A stretch of 64,000 nucleotides of DNA from NCBI GenBank assembly GCA_963771845.1, contig CAVYVC010000020.1:124001-188000 (forward strand). Reading direction: 5' to 3'. The number at the start of each line of letters is the position of its first letter. The stretch's first letter is position 1. Under the pieces are notes generated by a model, which was not told the origin of the DNA, ran no database searches, and worked only from the letters and a program-made list of their open reading frames with translations. Shown here piece by piece: positions 8,430 through 17,780 of the stretch. Source of the stretch: VAZQ01 sp963771845. GTDB taxonomy: Bacteria > Pseudomonadota > Alphaproteobacteria > Rhizobiales > Xanthobacteraceae. Made by a program: the position numbers and the translations under genes.

Positions 8430-9089
8430 AACACCGCGCCGGGTTTTTGTTTGGACGCGACCGCGGGTGTGGTCCGATCGCAGTCGAAGGGATGAGCACT
8501 GATGCAATCTCAGCAGCACCACGGATGGCGATTTCCTGTTCTGCTCTGTTGTTCTCCTGTTATCGCCCTGTTTTTGCTCCTGATCCCGCCTTGTTATTTT
8601 TTGCGCAAACCTCGATTTTTCGGGCACTTCTTGCACGCCGTCCTGTATTTTGCCTGTTATTTACAATGGATGGAGTTGGAGTGCACCCTTTCGCTGAGAC
8701 ACGGAAACTAGAAACTGGTTGCGTTTGGCCCTAGCGCCCGCCTTTGCGTACCTCTCCCGGAGGGCTACGGGATGCACGCTTTTGATTCGGGTGCACGACA
8801 TGTTTGAACGCTGTTGTCAACATGGTTCTAACAAATCATTGCGACAGGAGGCATGAGAGAAATGCCGATGAAATCGGAACATCCGTCGCGCCTCTACCAG
8901 ATGTTCGCAAAATTTCGCGGCTGGAATTCTTGTGCGAAAGCCCAATTCAAGAGCGGCGTGAAGAGGAGTGAGCAAATTTGCCGGCATGTGTGCTGTTATC
9001 CTATTGGCGTGTCTCAACAAAATCCGTGAATCCCGTAGCCCGGAGGGAGAGGTGGACCGAGACTGCAACAACGTCAGCGGAAACGTGCA
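8430..9089. other. Intergenic stretch with no supported gene
   Basis: Open frames of 60-95 codons on both strands lack recognisable features. I see no tRNA and no clear repeat. The 5' part is AT-richer than its surroundings (about 8520-8660). Confidence 0.4.
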
Positions 9090-10283
9090 CTACTTCCGGT
9101 GAGGGCCCCAGGGCCCGGGCTCGGCATCCGGCGAAGAGCCGATCTCGACGGGCGGGCGCGGCGGCAGAAAGGGCTTTTGTCCTTCGGCGCTGCCCCATGG
9201 CCCTTGCTGCTGCGCCTCTTGCTGCTGCCCTTCTTGCTGCCGCGCTTCTTGCGGCTGCGCTTGGGCGCTCGCCTCCTCGCTCTCGTCCGATTGCTCGGCC
9301 GGCGCCGGCAGTGCGAGCGGACCCGGATCGTGGCCGCCGGCGAATTTAACGAGCGCCCCCACGCGAGCATCGACGGAGGGATGGGTGTCGAAAATGTTGG
9401 AGAAGCCCTCGCGCGGATTGTCGATGCACATTTCCATGACGGCTGAAGCGGCGCCGGGCAACTCGCCACGGCCCTCGATCTTGCGCAACGCCGAAATCAT
9501 CGCATCGGGATTCTTCGTGAGCTCCACCGAGCCCGCGTCGGCCAGGAATTCGCGCTTGCGCGAGAGCGCAAAGCGAATGACGATCGAGAGCACCCAGGCG
9601 ACCGCAATCAGAGCAAGCGCAATGAGAATGACGATGCCGGCACCGCCGCCCTTGCGTCCATCGCTGCGGCCGCCGCTCCAGCGCACCTGAAAGAGCAGCC
9701 GGTAGACCAGCTCGGCAAAGAACGAGACGGCGCCGGCAATGATCACGGCGATCACGAGCAGCCGGACATCGCCGTTGCGGATGTGGGTCAATTCATGCCC
9801 CAGCACCAATTCGATCTCGGCGTCATTGAGGTTTCTGATCAGGCCCGACGTGACGGTGATGGCGTACTGCTTGTCGTTCATGCCGGTGGCGAAGGCATTG
9901 AGGCCGTCATCATCGATCACCTTGAGTTTCGGCATGGTGATGCCGCGCGAAATGCAGAGATTCTCAAGGACATTATAGAGCCTGGGCTGCTCCCGCCGGC
10001 TCACGTCGCGTCCGCCGGTGACAGCGTCGATCATGCTCTGATGGAATTTATAGGCGATCAGGATCCAGAGCGCCGTCCCGATGGTCGCAAACGGCGCCGC
10101 ATAGAGCGCGTCCGTGAATGCCCGGCGCACGAGCACGTCCGCAGGCGCATCATAGGTGAACGCCTCGCCAAGCAGCGCGCCGGCGTACACCATCAGATAA
10201 ACCAGGAAGAAGAGCCCGATGAGCAACGCGACCGAGCGGTGCTTGTTGGCCTGGATGTGGGTATAGAGGCCGTACGCAGCCAT
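9090..10283 (-). CDS. M48-family membrane zinc metallopeptidase (HtpX-like)
   Basis: 397 residues. Two N-terminal helices (about 19-38 and 63-79), the zinc site HELTH at 163-167, a second hydrophobic pair, and the third ligand region RKREFLADAGSVELT. The loop DDDGLNAFATGMN is typical of HtpX-like proteases, which degrade damaged membrane proteins. After the catalytic domain comes an odd low-complexity tail of about 80 residues rich in Gln, Glu, Ala and Pro. It lies 24 bases downstream of a LemA gene, a common pairing. It is longer than usual HtpX (about 290) because of the tail and the HtpX-paralogue insertions. Confidence 0.9.
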   Translation of the reverse strand: MAAYGLYTHIQANKHRSVALLIGLFFLVYLMVYAGALLGEAFTYDAPADVLVRRAFTDALYAAPFATIGTALWILIAYKFHQSMIDAVTGGRDVSRREQPRLYNVLENLCISRGITMPKLKVIDDDGLNAFATGMNDKQYAITVTSGLIRNLNDAEIELVLGHELTHIRNGDVRLLVIAVIIAGAVSFFAELVYRLLFQVRWSGGRSDGRKGGGAGIVILIALALIAVAWVLSIVIRFALSRKREFLADAGSVELTKNPDAMISALRKIEGRGELPGAASAVMEMCIDNPREGFSNIFDTHPSVDARVGALVKFAGGHDPGPLALPAPAEQSDESEEASAQAQPQEARQQEGQQQEAQQQGPWGSAEGQKPFLPPRPPVEIGSSPDAEPGPWGPHRK

Positions 10284-10307
10284 CCAACTGTCCTATGACA
10301 GCAGGGC

Positions 10308-10886
10308 TTAGAACTTCACCTGCGGCACCTGCTCAAGCTCTTTGCGCTGTTCGACCCCGACATCAAAGAAATCCTTCGGCGTAAATCCAAGCGCGCCTGC
10401 CAGCAGCACGGCAGGGAATTGCTGGATACCGGTGTTGTATTCCTGCACGGCATTGTTGAAGAAGCGTCGTGCCGCGGCGATCTTGTTTTCGAGGTCGGAG
10501 AGCTCGTTCTGCAGCTGCTGGAAGTTCTGGTTGGCCTTGAGGTCGGGATAGGCTTCGCTCAGCGCAAAGAGCTGGCGCAACGCACCGGTGAGCGCGTTTT
10601 CGGCCGCGGCCTGAGCGGCTATACCCCCCGCCTGTGCGGTCATGGCGGCATTGCGTGCCCGCACTACCTCCTCAAGCGTGCCGCGCTCGTGAGCGGCATA
10701 GCCCTTCACGGTCTCCACCAGGTTGGGAATGAGGTCGTGCCGCTGCTTGGTCTGCACATCGATGTCGGAAAAGGCCTGATTGACGCGCTGACGCAAGGCC
10801 ACGAGGCCGTTGTAGACGGAGACGATCCAGATCACGAACAGGACGATCAGACCGAGGATAATCCAGGTAATGGCAGTCGAGGACAT
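10308..10886 (-). CDS. lemA: LemA family protein
   Basis: 192 residues from the ATG at 10886, which has a GGAG ribosome site; an upstream in-frame start at 10913 lacks one. One N-terminal transmembrane helix (AITWIILGLIVLFVIWIVSV) is followed by the LemA signature (LVALRQRVNQAFSDIDVQ, RHDLIPNLVETVKGY) and coiled-coil helices ending ARRFFNNAVQEYN. LemA proteins are membrane-anchored helical bundles of unclear role, usually co-transcribed with M48 peptidases or TPM-domain proteins, as here. Confidence 0.92.
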   Translation of the reverse strand: MSSTAITWIILGLIVLFVIWIVSVYNGLVALRQRVNQAFSDIDVQTKQRHDLIPNLVETVKGYAAHERGTLEEVVRARNAAMTAQAGGIAAQAAAENALTGALRQLFALSEAYPDLKANQNFQQLQNELSDLENKIAAARRFFNNAVQEYNTGIQQFPAVLLAGALGFTPKDFFDVGVEQRKELEQVPQVKF

Positions 10887-11048
10887 GAACCGCTCCAGGA
10901 AAACTTGCGCCATGCAGTCTACGGCGTCGCCGTGTCAGAAGAAAGACGGTATCGCTGCCGGGAAAGGCAAGCCGGTCTGCGCGCGGAACGTGATCTCGCG
11001 CAAATCGTTGCTCTCCCCGGACGCAATTGATGAAAGGCGATCATTGCC

Positions 11049-12509
11049 GTGAGCGCGCCTGCACGACCGGAACGGCCTGTACATACGGCTATGGGCATCG
11101 TCGAGACTGACATTCCGGCGCGGCTCGATCGGCTGCCATGGGGCCGGTTTCATACCCTCGTCGTGGTTGCGCTCGGCATCACCTGGATTCTCGACGGACT
11201 CGAAGTGACATTGGCCGGCGCGATCTCGCCGGCGCTCAAGCAAAGCCCGCAGCTCCATTTCTCCAACACCGATGTAGGACTTGTGAGCAGCGCCTATCTT
11301 ACCGGCGCCGTGCTGGGCGCGGTGTTCTTCGGCTGGCTCACCGACCGGCTCGGGCGCAAGCGGCTGTTCTTCATCACCCTTGCGGTCTATCTCCTGGCTA
11401 CGGCGGCGACGTCATTGTCCTGGAATCTGTGGAGCTTCGCGCTTTTTCGTTTCCTCACCGGCGCGGGCATTGGCGGCGAATATACCGCCGTCAATTCAAC
11501 CATCCAGGAACTCGTCCCGGCACGATTTCGCGGCTGGACCGATCTCGTCATCAACGGCAGTTTCTGGGTCGGCGCCGCGGTCGGGGCGGCCGGTTCGATC
11601 GTGCTGCTCGATCCCGCGCTTCTGCCGCAGGACATGGGATGGCGCCTGGCTTTTTTGATCGGGGCGTTGCTTGGCCTCGTCATTTTTCTGATGCGGTTCT
11701 GGCTGCCGGAATCCCCGCGCTGGCTCATGATCCACGGCCGGGCCGATCGGGCCGAAAGCGTCGTCCAAGAGATCGAGGCGAAGTTCGGCATGGCCGCGCA
11801 GCGCATGCCTTCGCTGCCGCGTATTCGCATACGCGCCCGCCATTTTACTCCGCTCGCGGAAGTCCTGCGGACCCTGTTTTACGCCGAGCGCCGGCGCACC
11901 CTTGTCGGTCTGTGCCTGATGGCGTCCCAGGCCTTTTTCTACAACGCGGTCTTCTTCACCTACGCGCTCATTCTCACCGACTTCTACGGTGTCGGCGGCG
12001 ATGACGTCGGCTGGTACCTCCTTCCGTTCGCCGCTGGAAACTTTCTCGGACCGCTCCTCCTCGGGCGCCTGTTCGATACCATCGGGCGGCGGCAGATGAT
12101 TACCTTCACTTACGCGGTTTCCGGGGTGTTGCTGGCCGGCGCGGGCTATCTGTTCGCGGCCGGCAACTTGTCGGCGAGTGGGCAGACCATCGCATGGATG
12201 GTGATCTCGTTCTTCGCCTCCGCGGCGGCAAGCTCGGCCTATCTCACGGTAAGCGAGACCTTCCCGCTCGAAATTCGCGCGCTTGCCATCGCCTTCTTTT
12301 ACGCCATCGGCACCGCAATTGGCGGCGTGGCGGGGCCGGTCTTGTTTGGTCACCTCATCGACACCGGCAATCGCTGGAACCTGTTTGGCGGCTACCTTTT
12401 CGGCTCACTGCTGATGCTGGGCGGCGCGGCGGTCGCCGCGCGCTGGGGCGTGGCGGCGGAGCGCAAGCCGCTTGAAGCCGTGAGCCGGCCGCTCGCCGCC
12501 TGCGATTGA
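11049..12509 (+). CDS. MFS transporter, sugar/aromatic-acid porter type
   Basis: 486 residues from GTG; the ATG at 11091 (MGIVETDIPARLDRLPWGRF) is a likely alternative, since that segment opens many relatives. Twelve helices with family motifs: GWLTDRLGRKRLF between helices 2 and 3, GIGGEYTAVNSTIQELVP, PESPRWLM after helix 6, and GRLFDTIGRRQM in the second half. The ExPESPRWL motif fits the sugar porter and aromatic acid/H+ symporter group. Substrate unknown. It reads away from lemA and toward a GDP-fucose synthase gene with no obvious functional link. Confidence 0.85.
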   Translation: MSAPARPERPVHTAMGIVETDIPARLDRLPWGRFHTLVVVALGITWILDGLEVTLAGAISPALKQSPQLHFSNTDVGLVSSAYLTGAVLGAVFFGWLTDRLGRKRLFFITLAVYLLATAATSLSWNLWSFALFRFLTGAGIGGEYTAVNSTIQELVPARFRGWTDLVINGSFWVGAAVGAAGSIVLLDPALLPQDMGWRLAFLIGALLGLVIFLMRFWLPESPRWLMIHGRADRAESVVQEIEAKFGMAAQRMPSLPRIRIRARHFTPLAEVLRTLFYAERRRTLVGLCLMASQAFFYNAVFFTYALILTDFYGVGGDDVGWYLLPFAAGNFLGPLLLGRLFDTIGRRQMITFTYAVSGVLLAGAGYLFAAGNLSASGQTIAWMVISFFASAAASSAYLTVSETFPLEIRALAIAFFYAIGTAIGGVAGPVLFGHLIDTGNRWNLFGGYLFGSLLMLGGAAVAARWGVAAERKPLEAVSRPLAACD

Positions 12510-12597
12510 CCCTCGCGATTGACATCGGCATGGATTCCAAACTATCGCGGTCATCGTTGCCCGCCCCGCTTGCCGCGCGGAAGAATGGAATCATGCG

Positions 12598-13551
12598 ATG
12601 GTCGCAAAGCCATTTGGCCTTGCAGGAAAATGCATCTACGTGGCGGGCCACACCGGCATGGTCGGCTCCGCGATTGTGCGCCGTCTTTCGACAATTGCGG
12701 GTGAGATCATCACCGCGCCGCGGGCTGTCGTCGATCTGGAACGGCAGGACCAGACGGAAGAGTTTCTCAATGCGCGCAAACCCGATGTCGTGATCGTCGC
12801 CGCCGCGAAAGTCGGCGGCATCCATGCCAACAACGCCTATCCCGCCGAATTCATCTCGGTAAATCTGGCGATCGCCCGCAACACCATCGATGCGAGCTAC
12901 AAGGCGGGCGTGAGGAAGCTTTTGTTTCTTGGCTCGTCCTGCATCTATCCCAGGCTTGCTCGCCAGCCGATGGCCGAGGAGGAATTGCTGACCGGCCCGC
13001 TCGAGCCAACCAACCAATGGTACGCCGTGGCCAAGATCGCCGGCATCAAGCTGTGCCAGGCCTATCGACGTCAATATGGCGCCGATTTCATTTCGGTCAT
13101 GCCGACCAATCTCTACGGTGCCGGCGACAACTATCATGCCGAGAATAGCCACGTGGTGGCGGCATTGATCCGGCGCTTCCACGAGGCCAAGCATCGTCGC
13201 GCTCCCTCGGTGACCGTGTGGGGTACGGGAGCGCCGTTGCGCGAATTCCTGTTTGTCGACGATCTTGCCGACGCCTGCATGTTTGTTCTGGAGCACTATT
13301 CGGACGAGCAGCATGTCAATGTCGGCAGCGGGCAGGAGATAACGATCGCCGATTTTGCCAAGCTGGTGGCCGAGATCGTGGGCTATCAGGGCCGGCTCGT
13401 CTTCGACCCATCGCGGCCGGATGGCGTGCCGCGCAAGCTTCTGGACAGCGCCAAGCTCAACGCGATGGGATGGCGGGCGCGCACGCCGCTGCGCGAGGGA
13501 CTTGCGCGAACGTATGAAGCATTCCTTGCCGGCACCCTCGCGCGCGTGTGA
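12598..13551 (+). CDS. fcl: GDP-L-fucose synthase (epimerase/reductase)
   Basis: 317 residues of an extended short-chain dehydrogenase. It has the NADP-binding start VAGHTGMVGSAIVRRL, the AAKVGGIHANN block typical of GDP-fucose synthase, SSCIYP (catalytic Ser near 113-114), and WYAVAKIAG with Tyr142 and Lys146. The family block MPTNLYGAGDNYHAENSHVV follows. The enzyme converts GDP-4-keto-6-deoxymannose to GDP-L-fucose in the cytoplasm for surface polysaccharides. No mannose dehydratase (gmd) is nearby, so its partner must be elsewhere. Confidence 0.92.
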   Translation: MVAKPFGLAGKCIYVAGHTGMVGSAIVRRLSTIAGEIITAPRAVVDLERQDQTEEFLNARKPDVVIVAAAKVGGIHANNAYPAEFISVNLAIARNTIDASYKAGVRKLLFLGSSCIYPRLARQPMAEEELLTGPLEPTNQWYAVAKIAGIKLCQAYRRQYGADFISVMPTNLYGAGDNYHAENSHVVAALIRRFHEAKHRRAPSVTVWGTGAPLREFLFVDDLADACMFVLEHYSDEQHVNVGSGQEITIADFAKLVAEIVGYQGRLVFDPSRPDGVPRKLLDSAKLNAMGWRARTPLREGLARTYEAFLAGTLARV

Positions 13552-13571
13552 AATCGCATGGTCGTAGGCTC

Positions 13572-13642
13572 GTAGCCCGCATGAGCGTAGCGACATGCGG
13601 GTAGAGAGGAACGCCGGATATCGCTTCGCTCATCCGGGCTAC
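13572..13642. repeat. Paired REP-like palindromic repeats
   Basis: Two related copies in inverted orientation: GTAGCCCGCATGAGCG at 13572 and, on the opposite strand, GTAGCCCGGATGAGCG ending at 13642. Each copy is itself partly palindromic (CCCGCATG ... CATGCGGG). The arrangement is like a bacterial interspersed mosaic element between two genes. Confidence 0.75.
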
Positions 13643-13660
13643 CATGATTGGAGCTGCCGC

Positions 13661-15172
13661 ATGTTTCAGAGGCCCACGCTGGACGATTTGCGCGACGCCG
13701 CGCATGCGCTCGGGATGAATCCCAGCGACAGCTATCTTGCGGCAGTTGAAGAGATCATCGCGCCGCTTGCGGCCGCCTATGCCGCCCTCGACGGCACGCC
13801 CGACGAGCTTCCAAAAGTGAAATATCCACGTGGTCCCGCTCACCGGCCATCGCGCGAGGAAAATCCGCACGGCGCCTGGTATGTAAAGACAGCCATCAAG
13901 GGCCGGCCCGGCGGCAAGCTGGAAGGGCGGCGGATTGCGCTCAAGGACAACGTTTGTCTTGCCGGCGTGCCGATGATGATCGGCGCCGACATCCTCGAAG
14001 GCTACGTGCCCGAGGTCGACGCGACAGTGGTGGAACGCATTCTCGATGCGGGCGGAGAAATCGCAGGCAAAGCGGTATGCGAGTATTATTGTGTCTCCGG
14101 CGGAAGCCATACCAGCTCCACGGGTCCGGTGCAGAACCCGCGCAGGCACGGCTATTCCGCCGGCGGCTCATCCTCCGGGAGCGCCGCGCTGGTTGCTGCC
14201 GGCGAGGTCGACATGGCCATCGGCGGCGACCAGGCGGGCTCGATCCGCATTCCCGCGAGCCACTGCGGCATTGTCGGTCTCAAGCCGACCTACGGTCTCG
14301 TTCCCTATACCGGGATCGCGCCGCTCGAAATGACGCTCGATACCTGCGGCCCGATGACCGCGAGCGTCGCCGACAATGCCTTGCTGCTCGAAGTCATCGC
14401 GGGACCGGACGGCATGGATTCGCGCCAACGGGGGCAGATCGCGCTTGCCTACACCCGTGCGCTCGATGGCGGTATCGCCGGGATGCGCATCGCCGTGGTG
14501 AAGGAGGGGCTTGGGCACATCAACTCGGAGCCGGATGTCGATGCGCGCGTACGCGACGGCGCGCAGCGCCTTGCGAAGCTTGGGGCAAAGGTCGAGGAGA
14601 TCTCGATCCCCATGCACGCGCTGGGATTCCCCATCTGGGCCGCCATCCGCGGCGATGCCGCATGTGTGATCCTGCTCGAAACGAACGGCGCGGGCATTGC
14701 GCATGAAGGACTTTATGTCACGAGTCTCATCGACGCTGCGATGGCGTGGCGAAAGCGTGCGGATGAATTCGCCGATACCCTCAAGATTGCGTCGATCTTC
14801 AGCAAGTACACTTTGGGCCGCTATGGCGGACACTACTACGCCAAGGCGCAGAACCTGCGCCGGCGGCTGCGCGCGGCCTATGACGCAGCGCTGGCCTCGC
14901 ACGATCTCTTGCTGATGCCTACCGTGCCGATGAAGGCCACTCCAATCCCGGGAAAAAGCGCAACGGCGCAGGAGATCACACGACGAAGTTGGGAAGGAAC
15001 GCGCAATACCTGCCCATTCAACGTCACCGGGCATCCTGCGATCAGCCTGCCGTGCGGCATGGAAGACGGCCGGCCGATCGGGATGATGCTGGTCGGAGGG
15101 CATAATGCCGAGGAGACGCTCTACCGCGCCGCCAGCGCGTTCGAACGATCAGGCGATTGGGCAACATTTTGA
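13661..15172 (+). CDS. Amidase (amidase-signature family)
   Basis: 503 residues from the ATG at 13661, which has a GGAG site; the frame is open 22 codons upstream through the REP sequence. Amidase-signature triad: Lys95 (RIALKDN), cis-Ser about 171 (GYSAGGSSSGSAAL) and nucleophile Ser194 (GGDQAGSIRIP). The N-terminal helical extension and the length fit nitrile- or aryl-amide-type amidases rather than GatA. It would hydrolyse an amide to acid and ammonia in the cytoplasm. No nitrile hydratase is next to it. Substrate unknown. Confidence 0.88.
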   Translation: MFQRPTLDDLRDAAHALGMNPSDSYLAAVEEIIAPLAAAYAALDGTPDELPKVKYPRGPAHRPSREENPHGAWYVKTAIKGRPGGKLEGRRIALKDNVCLAGVPMMIGADILEGYVPEVDATVVERILDAGGEIAGKAVCEYYCVSGGSHTSSTGPVQNPRRHGYSAGGSSSGSAALVAAGEVDMAIGGDQAGSIRIPASHCGIVGLKPTYGLVPYTGIAPLEMTLDTCGPMTASVADNALLLEVIAGPDGMDSRQRGQIALAYTRALDGGIAGMRIAVVKEGLGHINSEPDVDARVRDGAQRLAKLGAKVEEISIPMHALGFPIWAAIRGDAACVILLETNGAGIAHEGLYVTSLIDAAMAWRKRADEFADTLKIASIFSKYTLGRYGGHYYAKAQNLRRRLRAAYDAALASHDLLLMPTVPMKATPIPGKSATAQEITRRSWEGTRNTCPFNVTGHPAISLPCGMEDGRPIGMMLVGGHNAEETLYRAASAFERSGDWATF

Positions 15173-15184
15173 GAGCGCACGCGT

Positions 15185-15577
15185 CTACGCGGCACGTCGT
15201 GCACCGAGGACAAGGTATTTCACGAACTTGAATAAGGTGTAGAGCGTCAGCTCGACCGTGGCCGTAAGCAAAAGAAGAAATATCGAACGCTGGCCCAGAT
15301 CGTCGGTGATTGCGCCGCGGATTTTGTACTTCACGTCGTCGGGAAGATAGGTCTCCACCAGCGAGTAAAGCCCGTTGGTCAAAGGCAAAAGCTTGGCGTA
15401 GCTCCTACCCAGCCAATCGAGACGATAGGCGTGCAGATAGGCATAGATTGCGTAAACGACGATAATCGTCACGGCCAACAGGATGACCTTGCCCAGGAAC
15501 AGCCAGATAAATCGGGGCTCGCGCCGGGGCAATTTGCGCAGGGCCATGGCCTCGTTCCGCGTTGCGATCTGTTCCAT
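15185..15577 (-). CDS. Small membrane protein, unrecognised
   Basis: 130 residues (or 120 from the internal Met MALRKLPRRE). A basic N-terminus precedes a hydrophobic helix (LGKVILLAVTIIVVYAIYAY), a polar central part with the conserved-looking DDVKYKIRGAITDDLGQRS, and a second helix (IFLLLLTATVELTLYTLF). Convergent with the amidase. I do not recognise the family. Confidence 0.55.
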   Translation of the reverse strand: MEQIATRNEAMALRKLPRREPRFIWLFLGKVILLAVTIIVVYAIYAYLHAYRLDWLGRSYAKLLPLTNGLYSLVETYLPDDVKYKIRGAITDDLGQRSIFLLLLTATVELTLYTLFKFVKYLVLGARRAA

Positions 15578-15687
15578 CCGGATAGAACTACCGCGATTCG
15601 GCTATTGCGGTCACGCGTCCAGGGCGCATCCAAGTATCCGCAACCACAGAGGGCAACGCGCGCTAGACGAGCGATTCCATGAAAGTT

Positions 15688-15802
15688 GTCATTCAGGGGC
15701 GAGGCCGACGAAGGAGGTCGAGAGCCCGAAATCTATAACCCCCAGGCCTGTGGTTATGGGTTCCGGGTTCGCCTCCGCTTCGCTTCGGCGCCCCGGAATG
15801 AC
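15688..15802. repeat. Dispersed palindromic repeat (GTCATTC type)
   Basis: The ends form an inverted repeat: GTCATTCAGGGGCG at 15688 and CGCCCCGGAATGAC ending at 15802. An inner hairpin-forming part includes ACAGGCCT-like sequence (15746-15755). It can fold into one long cruciform. This class is common between genes in Bradyrhizobium relatives (from general knowledge). A further REP-like piece follows at about 15850-15870. Confidence 0.65.
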
Positions 15803-15959
15803 GGCCGCATATGATTCGAACTTTGGTAGTGGGTTTCCGGGTGTCGCCACGCGGGGCATCCGGGCTACTTTTTTGCAGCGGTTGGTTTAAGCTCTTTTGC
15901 TTCCTGGGCCCGAAAATTGCATGGGCCCAACTCTGATAAAGCCTGCAAGCGGGGACAAC

Positions 15960-16965
15960 ATGATTGACCGCAGACATGTGATCCGGGGCGGCGTGGCCGC
16001 CGCTGCTTCCCTTACGAGTAGCGCGCCGTACGTCGCTCGCGCCCAACACAAGGCCAAGGTCCGCTACAACGAGGTCGTGCGCTCGGTCCTTTATGTGCCC
16101 GCCTATGTCGCCATCGCGAAGGGGTATCTGGAGCAGCAGGGCATCGAGCAAACCATGGCGACCGCCCAGGGCGGGGACAAATCCATGGCGGCACTGCTGA
16201 GCAATAGCGCCGACATCGCGCTGATCGGGCCGGAAACGGCGATTTATGTTCTCACCAGCAATTCGCCAGTCAAGGTGCGCATCTTCTGCGGGCTCACCTC
16301 GACCGACGGCTTCATGCTGCTCGGCCGCGAAAAGGTGGACAAGTTCGACTGGAACATGCTGCGAGGCAAGGAGATCCTGGGCTTCCGCCCGGGCAGCACG
16401 CCGCTCCTGTTCCTCGAAGCGGCGTTGCGCAAAAACGGCATCGATCCGCTCAAGGACGTCAAGCTTGTGAACAACGTCGCGATCCCCGCGCGGGTGGGTT
16501 CATGGCTCTCCGGCCAGAACCAGTTCGGCGATCTTCACCGAGCCCGATCCCTCGCAGTTGGAGCTCGACGGCAAGGGCTATTTCATGGCGTCGATCGGCG
16601 AGACCGTCGGGTTTGCCGATTACACCGCCTTCATGGCGACGGACAAATACATCCAGGAAAATCCCGATGTGATCCAGGGCTGGACCAATGCGATCTACAA
16701 AGCGCAGCAGTGGACGCTCGCTGCGCCAACCGATGAAATCGTCAAAACGATCGAGCCGTTCTTTCCGGGCGTGGATCCGCGCGCGCTTGCGGCCGCGTCC
16801 GATCGCTACCGCAGGCTGAAAATCTGGAAGCCCTCCCCCGTCATCGAGCCGGGCCCGATCGAAAAGTTTCAGGACATCCTGATCGCGGGCGGCGTGCTCA
16901 CCCCCGACAAGCGGGTCAAGTTTGCAGACCTCGTTCGCACCGAGTTCGCCAGCAAGGCCAAGTGA
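15960..16965 (+). pseudogene. NMT1-type ABC transporter substrate-binding protein, one frameshift
   Basis: The first frame gives a twin-arginine-like signal (MIDRRHVIRGGVAAAASLTS) and an NMT1/TauA-type domain (VRSVLYVPAYVAIAKGYLEQ) up to SWLSGQNQF. Removing one G near 16532 (TTCGGCGATC instead of TTCGCGATC) restores the frame: AIFTEPDPSQLELDGKGYF, on to KFADLVRTEFASKAK at 16965, a normal length of about 334. Its stop overlaps the start of the ATPase gene (GTGA), so the operon was built for translational coupling. It is either a recent knockout or a base-call error; the rest is undamaged. Confidence 0.85.
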
Positions 16966-17780
16966 TCGTGGCGCCGATCGTGGCGCCATCCGGCGGCGTC
17001 TTGCCGAAGGTCGAGCTGCGCAATGTCGATATGCGGTATTTCGGCCTCGAAGGGGAGACCGAAGCGCTCAAGGACATTTCCTTCTCCGTGGCACCCGGCG
17101 AATTCATCGCCATCATCGGGCAGAGCGGATGCGGCAAGAGCACCCTGCTCTCGCTGATCTCCGGCATTCTGCGGCCCACCGACGGCGCGGTCCTCGTCGA
17201 CGGAAAGGCCGTCAGCGGTCCCAACCGCAAGGTCGGCTACATGCTGCAACAGGATTATCTGTTCGAGTGGCGCACCATTCTGGAAAACGCGGTGCTCGGT
17301 GCCGAGATCCAGGGCGCCGACATGAGGAAGGCGCGCTCACGCGCCAAGGAGCTGTTGACCAAATACGGTCTCGGCCAGTTCCTCGATTACCTGCCGCGGC
17401 AGCTGTCGGGCGGTATGCGACAGCGCGTGGCGCTCGCGCGGACGCTTTGCACGGAGCCCGACGTCGTGCTGCTCGACGAGCCGTTCTCGGCGCTCAATTC
17501 GCAGACACGCCTTGCGCTTGCTGACGAGATCACGGACATCCTGCGCAGAGAAGGCAAGACAACCATCCTGGTGACGCACGACATCGGCGAAGCGATCAGC
17601 ATGGCGGAACGCGTCGTCGTGCTCTCGCGCCGTCCCGGCCAGATGAAATCGGATCATCCCATAGCCTTTGCGTCCTATGACGGACGGCGTCCGACAACAT
17701 TCGAGGCGCGCAACGCGCCGGAGTTCAACCGCTATTTCAACACGCTGTGGCAGGAGCTCGAAGTCCATGTCGAGGGTTGA
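16962..17780 (+). CDS. ABC transporter ATP-binding protein (SsuB/TauB type)
   Basis: 272 residues with all ATPase motifs: Walker A IGQSGCGKST, Q-loop MLQQDYLFEW, signature LSGGMRQRVALAR, Walker B VVLLDEP and switch His in LVTHDIGEAISM. The GTG start overlaps the stop of the binding-protein gene, and its own end overlaps the permease start. The family powers uptake of nitrate, sulfonate, taurine or pyrimidine-like compounds. Substrate cannot be read. Confidence 0.93.
   Translation: MIVAPIVAPSGGVLPKVELRNVDMRYFGLEGETEALKDISFSVAPGEFIAIIGQSGCGKSTLLSLISGILRPTDGAVLVDGKAVSGPNRKVGYMLQQDYLFEWRTILENAVLGAEIQGADMRKARSRAKELLTKYGLGQFLDYLPRQLSGGMRQRVALARTLCTEPDVVLLDEPFSALNSQTRLALADEITDILRREGKTTILVTHDIGEAISMAERVVVLSRRPGQMKSDHPIAFASYDGRRPTTFEARNAPEFNRYFNTLWQELEVHVEG

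Noticed and set aside
8817..9071. An 84-codon minus-strand frame in the gap before the M48 gene
   Set aside because: No recognisable motif, no convincing ribosome site; treated as chance.
12355..13596. A 413-codon minus-strand frame opposite the GDP-fucose synthase
   Set aside because: Arginine/histidine-rich antisense shadow of a clearly recognisable plus-strand gene.
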